The notes beneath the pieces were generated by a model. It worked only from the letters and a program-made list of their open reading frames with translations. It did not search any database and was not told the DNA's origin. From positions 1 through 8,922 of the forward strand of contig CALHWA010000090.1 in NCBI GenBank assembly GCA_938036845.1: a DNA stretch of 8,922 nucleotides. The letters run 5' to 3'. The translations under genes and the position numbers were made by a program. Positions 5,513-8,922 of the stretch are shown piece by piece. Within the stretch, counting starts at the first letter, position 1. Each line of letters opens with the position of its first letter. Origin of the DNA: an uncultured Candidatus Saccharibacteria bacterium. GTDB taxonomy: Bacteria; Patescibacteriota; Saccharimonadia; Saccharimonadales; Saccharimonadaceae.

Positions 5513-7111
5513 TTATCGCCAATCCACTGTATATTCATTGCGTAGCATTGCAGTAATGGTGCGAGCTTGCAAAGTGGTTTTCGTGCCAGGATTAAGAATG
5601 CCGTGAGGGTCAAAGAGCTGCTTGATTTGCTGATAGAGAGCTGTAAGGTCTGGATTTTGCGTGGCGCGCACAAAACGAGTTTTGAGCCGGCCCTCACCAC
5701 CGCTCATCACCAAATGACCGTCGTATAGCGCAAGCAGCTTAGTGAGCTCGTCGTAGAGCTTAAAAATCTTTTGCTTATCACTCACTTTGCGGAGCGAGAG
5801 GCGCGGATAGACGCCATAGAGATTCAAGCTAGGATAGCCAGCAAGAGGTAGTGGTAGCTGCAGCGCCCGAGCAAGCGGCATGAGCGCCCGAGCAAATTCT
5901 TCGAAGCGCTGCGGCGGCACATAAAACCCCTCAAACAAGCGCGGTGCCCCAACATGCGCGGCATCGGGCCAGCGATACTGATCAAGCGCAGCAAACCCTG
6001 CCGCTACATCTTCATCACCGTCATCTTCAGCGATAGTGACGACCGTCTCACCCACAGATTGCAGCTGCTCAAGCTTGGCCTGTTTGCGAGCACGTGTCCG
6101 AGTGTTAAAGTCATCGAGTGTCACGAGCAAAACTGCCTGCGGCGTAAACTGCTGGGCAGCTGCCTCATAAAAAGCATACTTCTTGCCATCGCGGCGGAGC
6201 TGCTCAAAAATCGCTGCGTCGAGATAGCTAAGCTGTGCTGGTTGGAGTGCGTCAATATCATCAATCGCAGCCTGAGCATCGCTACTATTCCGAAATACCA
6301 GAGCTGCCATTGTCTTGCGAAAGCTAAAGAATTCTGTCTTGAGAATAAGCTCGTCAATGATCCCTAGCGTTCCCTCGCTCCCCACAAAGAGCGGCCCAAG
6401 GTCAAACGTCCCGTCCGGTTGCTTGACCCGTGCAATACCACTATAACCAGACGTATCATTGGGGTTAATCTGCTCGATCAGCGCTGCATTATCAGTAATA
6501 ATCGCATCGACACCACGATAAATATCCCCTTCAAACCCAGGCAAACCCTTGCGCCGGCTGAGCTCACGCCGCGAGAGACGCTCTGTCTGCATAACGTCAC
6601 CGTTGGCGAGTACAACCTCGATCTGATCAATCGCTTCGGCTGGATCGGTCGCTCGGCTGAGGAGCGTCCCGCGTGCCCCAGCCGCAACAACTCCACCAAC
6701 TGTACCTCGCTGGCCAGTCAGTGGCCCAACACCAGCACCATGCATGCTCAGTGCTGCCGCTACACTGCGTGCTGGTACACCTGGCTGGACGCGAACCCGC
6801 TGCGATTTGCCATCATATTCAAAGATTGTGTCAAGGGCTGCCGTATCGAGCAATATCCCCTGCCCCACGGCACCACCCAGCGCACCACAGCCAGCGCCGC
6901 GTGTAACAACTGGTATCGTGTGGCCCTTCTCAGCCATTTGCCAGGCAAAACGGGTGATCTTGCGAATATCACTCACAACGCGCGGCGCCACCACGAGTTC
7001 TGGCGTTGCGGCTAGAATACCGGCATCTGCACTGACTGACGCACGCCAATCGGCCCGAGTCGAAACAGACCCGGCAATATGACTGCGTAAATAATTTGCA
7101 ATTTTACTCAC
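5513..7111 (-). CDS. FAD-linked oxidase (GlcD / D-lactate dehydrogenase type)
   Basis: 532 residues in two domains. The N-terminal FAD_binding_4 (PCMH-fold) domain spans about 38-260: VVAPRVVSDIRKI (40-52), the pyrophosphate-loop segment VVTRGAGCGALGGAVGQG (68-85), GQRGTVGG (133-140) and LFVGSEGTLGII (241-252). The C-terminal FAD-oxidase domain ends with MSGGEGRLKTRF and FDPHGILNPG (500-509). Relatives oxidise 2-hydroxyacids such as D-lactate or glycolate and pass electrons to quinone or another acceptor. There is no cysteine-rich Fe-S domain and no membrane helix, so the acceptor and substrate are unknown. The start is GTG at 7111, with CGGGGA three bases upstream, a short spacing; no better start is visible. 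It is divergent from recG and upstream of the dehydrogenase remnant. Its GC content is closer to recG than to the genes at 790-4999, so it looks native. Confidence 0.93.
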   Translation of the reverse strand: MSKIANYLRSHIAGSVSTRADWRASVSADAGILAATPELVVAPRVVSDIRKITRFAWQMAEKGHTIPVVTRGAGCGALGGAVGQGILLDTAALDTIFEYDGKSQRVRVQPGVPARSVAAALSMHGAGVGPLTGQRGTVGGVVAAGARGTLLSRATDPAEAIDQIEVVLANGDVMQTERLSRRELSRRKGLPGFEGDIYRGVDAIITDNAALIEQINPNDTSGYSGIARVKQPDGTFDLGPLFVGSEGTLGIIDELILKTEFFSFRKTMAALVFRNSSDAQAAIDDIDALQPAQLSYLDAAIFEQLRRDGKKYAFYEAAAQQFTPQAVLLVTLDDFNTRTRARKQAKLEQLQSVGETVVTIAEDDGDEDVAAGFAALDQYRWPDAAHVGAPRLFEGFYVPPQRFEEFARALMPLARALQLPLPLAGYPSLNLYGVYPRLSLRKVSDKQKIFKLYDELTKLLALYDGHLVMSGGEGRLKTRFVRATQNPDLTALYQQIKQLFDPHGILNPGTKTTLQARTITAMLRNEYTVDWR

Positions 7112-7136
7112 ATTTCCCCGTTAGCTTACTGCTTAT

Positions 7137-7145
7137 ACTATAGCA
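7137..7145 (-). promoter_or_regulatory. Extended -10 promoter for the FAD-linked oxidase
   Basis: On the minus strand TG-C-TATAGT (7145-7137): a TGn extension plus a -10 hexamer five of six to consensus. No good -35 is present, which is usual for extended -10 promoters. There are 25 bases to the GTG at 7111, enough for a short leader with the GGGGA Shine-Dalgarno. Confidence 0.6.
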
Positions 7146-7160
7146 CAGGGCAGCGCATTT

Positions 7161-7171
7161 GCACCAGGTGC
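7161..7171. repeat. Palindrome between divergent oxidase and recG promoters
   Basis: GCACC-A-GGTGC is a perfect 5+1+5 inverted repeat. It lies just upstream of the recG -10 (7174-7179) and over the position a -35 would occupy for the oxidase promoter. That placement suits an operator acting on both genes, but a palindrome this short can occur by chance. Confidence 0.45.
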
Positions 7172-7173
7172 GG

Positions 7174-7179
7174 TACAAT
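7174..7179 (+). promoter_or_regulatory. -10 box of recG, predicted leaderless
   Basis: TACAAT (five of six to consensus) followed by exactly six A residues and the GTG start at 7186. No -35 box is recognisable. The spacing equals that of the two other predicted leaderless promoters in the window. There is no Shine-Dalgarno before the GTG. Confidence 0.65.
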
Positions 7180-7185
7180 AAAAAA

Positions 7186-8922
7186 GTGAACTTATCGACA
7201 CAGCTCTCTCAAATCAAAGGCGTTGGGCCAAAAACAGCTGAGCAGCTTGCCCAAGCTGGGCTCTTGACCGTCAATGATCTCATCATGTTTTTGCCACGCA
7301 AGCACGATGATTTTACTGCGGCGAGTTCAATCGCAACGCTGACACCAGGCAATGTGACGATCACGGCGCGCTGCGAATCAATCAGCACGCGCACGGTGCG
7401 GCGTGGTCTCCGCATTACCACAGCAGTACTGGCAGATAGCTCGGGCAAGCTCAACGCCGTGTGGTTTAACCAACCGTATCGAGTGCAGCAGCTTGCGAGC
7501 GGGGATGAATGTTACTTTCGGGGACAATTTGAGTATAAGAATGGCCGCTACCAACTCACCAACCCAAGTGCCGAGCGTGTCAAAGAGCTTGCTCATCATG
7601 ACACCAACCTGCTGCCCATCTACCACGCAGTACACGGCCTCAAAAGCCAACTAGTGCGCAAATTACTCGCTGAGCTACGGCCACTGATAACAATGCTGCC
7701 CGAGACACTCCCCTCACACATTGTTGCACGCGAAGGCTTAATGAGCCGGAGCGAGGCGCTGCTTGCAATGCATTTCCCTACCACATCAGAGGATGTCGCA
7801 AGAGCACGCCAGCGCTTTGCCTTTGAGGAACTCTTTAGCTTGCTGCTTGCTAGTCAGCTCAATCGCCAGGCGCATGCTCAGCTCCAAGGCTATGCTATAC
7901 CATTTGAGCAAGCTATCGTGAAGTCATTTGTGAGTGCTCTACCCTTTACTCTCACAGACGATCAACGCCGAGCAGCCTGGGATATCCTGCAAGACTTTCA
8001 GCGTAGTACACCAATGAATCGCCTCCTCCAAGGTGACGTGGGTAGTGGCAAAACAGTGGTCGCTGGCCTGGCCGCTCGCCAGGCTGCTAGTACTGGCTAC
8101 CAAACCGCCTTGATGGCACCAACAGAGATTCTTGCCCGTCAGCACGCCGCCACGCTCGATGCATTACTTACGCCCTTTGGCATCAAAGTTGGGCTGCTGA
8201 CTGGCAGCGTGACCGGTGCTACGCGTAGTGAGCTTATGCAGCGAATTGCACGTGGCGAGATAGATGTCGTAGTAGGAACGCACGCACTCATCCAAGACTC
8301 GGTGAATTTTGCACGGCTTGGCTTTGTGATAATCGACGAGCAGCATCGCTTTGGCGTGACGCAGCGCCAGAAGCTACTTGATAAATCCGGCCATATGCCA
8401 CACCTACTTGCTATGACAGCGACACCGATCCCTCGCAGCCTTGCCCTGACCGTCTATGGCGAGCTTGATATTAGCATTATTAGCCAGCGCCCGGCAGGTC
8501 GCCAGCCGATCATTACCAAAATTATTTCTCCCGCCTCGCGCCCAGCCCTGTACCAACGCGTTACGAAGGAGCTCGAGGCCGGCAGCCAAGCCTATGTCGT
8601 CTGCAGCCTCATCGATGATAACCCAGACAATGACGCGCGCAGTGTTGAAGCAACCGTACGTCATCTCAAGAGCAGCACCTTAGGCCGGTGGCGAATTGGC
8701 CTGCTTCACGGCAAGATGAAGCCTGCTGACAAAGAATGGGTGATGCAAGAATTTCACCAGCATGCGTATGATATTCTCGTGAGCACCACAGTGGTAGAAG
8801 TTGGTGTTGATGTGCCAAATGCGACAGTGATGATGATCGAGGATGCCGAGCGGTTTGGCCTTGCCCAGCTCCACCAGCTACGTGGCCGAGTGGGGCGTGG
8901 CACGCGCCAGAGCTACTGCTAT
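7186..8922 (+). CDS. recG: ATP-dependent DNA helicase RecG, 3' end outside window
   Basis: 579 codons are present with no stop before the edge; RecG is usually about 680-700 residues. RecG is a superfamily 2 helicase that binds branched DNA and drives fork reversal and Holliday-junction branch migration. The N-terminal wedge region contains the helix-hairpin-helix-like QIKGVGPKTAEQL and an OB-fold (about 55-120). The motor carries Walker A GDVGSGKT (283-290), DEQH (384-387), TATPIPR (411-417), STTVVEVGVDVPNA (motif V) and QLRGRVGRG (564-572, motif VI). The helicase C-terminal lobe is cut by the window edge. The frame begins GTG-AAC-TTA (residues NLSTQLSQIKG); six A residues separate the GTG from the TACAAT -10, so translation is probably leaderless. 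All helicase residues expected in this part are intact. Confidence 0.97.
   Translation, partial: MNLSTQLSQIKGVGPKTAEQLAQAGLLTVNDLIMFLPRKHDDFTAASSIATLTPGNVTITARCESISTRTVRRGLRITTAVLADSSGKLNAVWFNQPYRVQQLASGDECYFRGQFEYKNGRYQLTNPSAERVKELAHHDTNLLPIYHAVHGLKSQLVRKLLAELRPLITMLPETLPSHIVAREGLMSRSEALLAMHFPTTSEDVARARQRFAFEELFSLLLASQLNRQAHAQLQGYAIPFEQAIVKSFVSALPFTLTDDQRRAAWDILQDFQRSTPMNRLLQGDVGSGKTVVAGLAARQAASTGYQTALMAPTEILARQHAATLDALLTPFGIKVGLLTGSVTGATRSELMQRIARGEIDVVVGTHALIQDSVNFARLGFVIIDEQHRFGVTQRQKLLDKSGHMPHLLAMTATPIPRSLALTVYGELDISIISQRPAGRQPIITKIISPASRPALYQRVTKELEAGSQAYVVCSLIDDNPDNDARSVEATVRHLKSSTLGRWRIGLLHGKMKPADKEWVMQEFHQHAYDILVSTTVVEVGVDVPNATVMMIEDAERFGLAQLHQLRGRVGRGTRQSYCY

Noticed and set aside
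5954..7015. Plus-strand open frames opposite the FAD-linked oxidase (up to 198 codons)
   Set aside because: Antisense shadows of a clearly recognisable gene; Cys/His/Arg-rich translations with no motif or start signal.
1..8922. CRISPR array, complete insertion sequence, or second att copy of the tRNA 3' end
   Set aside because: No regularly spaced repeats, transposase frames or duplicate of the tRNA 3' sequence were seen by eye on either strand.

Overview
The window most resembles a Patescibacteria/CPR genome of the Saccharibacteria (TM7) type. That is an inference from mixed evidence: a compact layout, several small membrane proteins of no recognised family, apparently leaderless genes, standard use of TGA as a stop (which argues against the UGA=Gly code of Gracilibacteria/Absconditabacteria), and a GC-rich fragment that looks actinobacterial (Actinobacteria are the usual hosts of Saccharibacteria). 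No 16S rRNA or other taxonomic marker is present, so the assignment is tentative.

Layout. (1) Positions 1-62 are the 3' two-thirds of a tRNA-Leu(CAG) with encoded CCA. (2) Positions 63-700 are visibly GC-rich and carry, on the minus strand, the C-terminal remnant of a large serine recombinase running into the tRNA; long inverted repeats lie at 122-155 and 702-749. This looks like the scar of an element integrated at the tRNA gene. (3) Positions 790-2229 hold two plus-strand genes: an HEXXH metallopeptidase-like protein with a C-terminal winged-helix-like domain, and a short two-helix membrane protein that may be truncated. (4) Positions 2419-4999 hold three minus-strand genes: a six-helix membrane protein, a stand-alone CinA N-terminal (COG1058) protein, and a second six-helix membrane protein with a charged coiled-coil tail. 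(5) Positions 5048-5428 hold the two ends of an AstD-like aldehyde dehydrogenase joined in frame with the catalytic middle missing. (6) Positions 5513-7111 encode an FAD-linked oxidase of the GlcD/D-lactate dehydrogenase type. (7) Divergent from it, recG begins at 7186 and runs off the right edge.

The most useful regulatory observation is that three genes have a -10 hexamer ending exactly six bases before the start codon (3018 minus, 4999 minus, 7186 plus). Two of these also have near-consensus -35 boxes. This predicts leaderless mRNAs and moves two start codons inward from the longest open frames. Other genes, notably the cinA-like gene and the aldehyde dehydrogenase remnant, have Shine-Dalgarno sequences, so both initiation modes seem to coexist.

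How the genes work together: recG (DNA repair and fork reversal) and tRNA-Leu are housekeeping. The oxidase and the aldehyde dehydrogenase remnant are adjacent on one strand and may once have formed a small oxidation module, now broken. The genes between 790 and 4999 look like an accessory block with no assignable pathway. The metallopeptidase/winged-helix protein is the best candidate for something undescribed.
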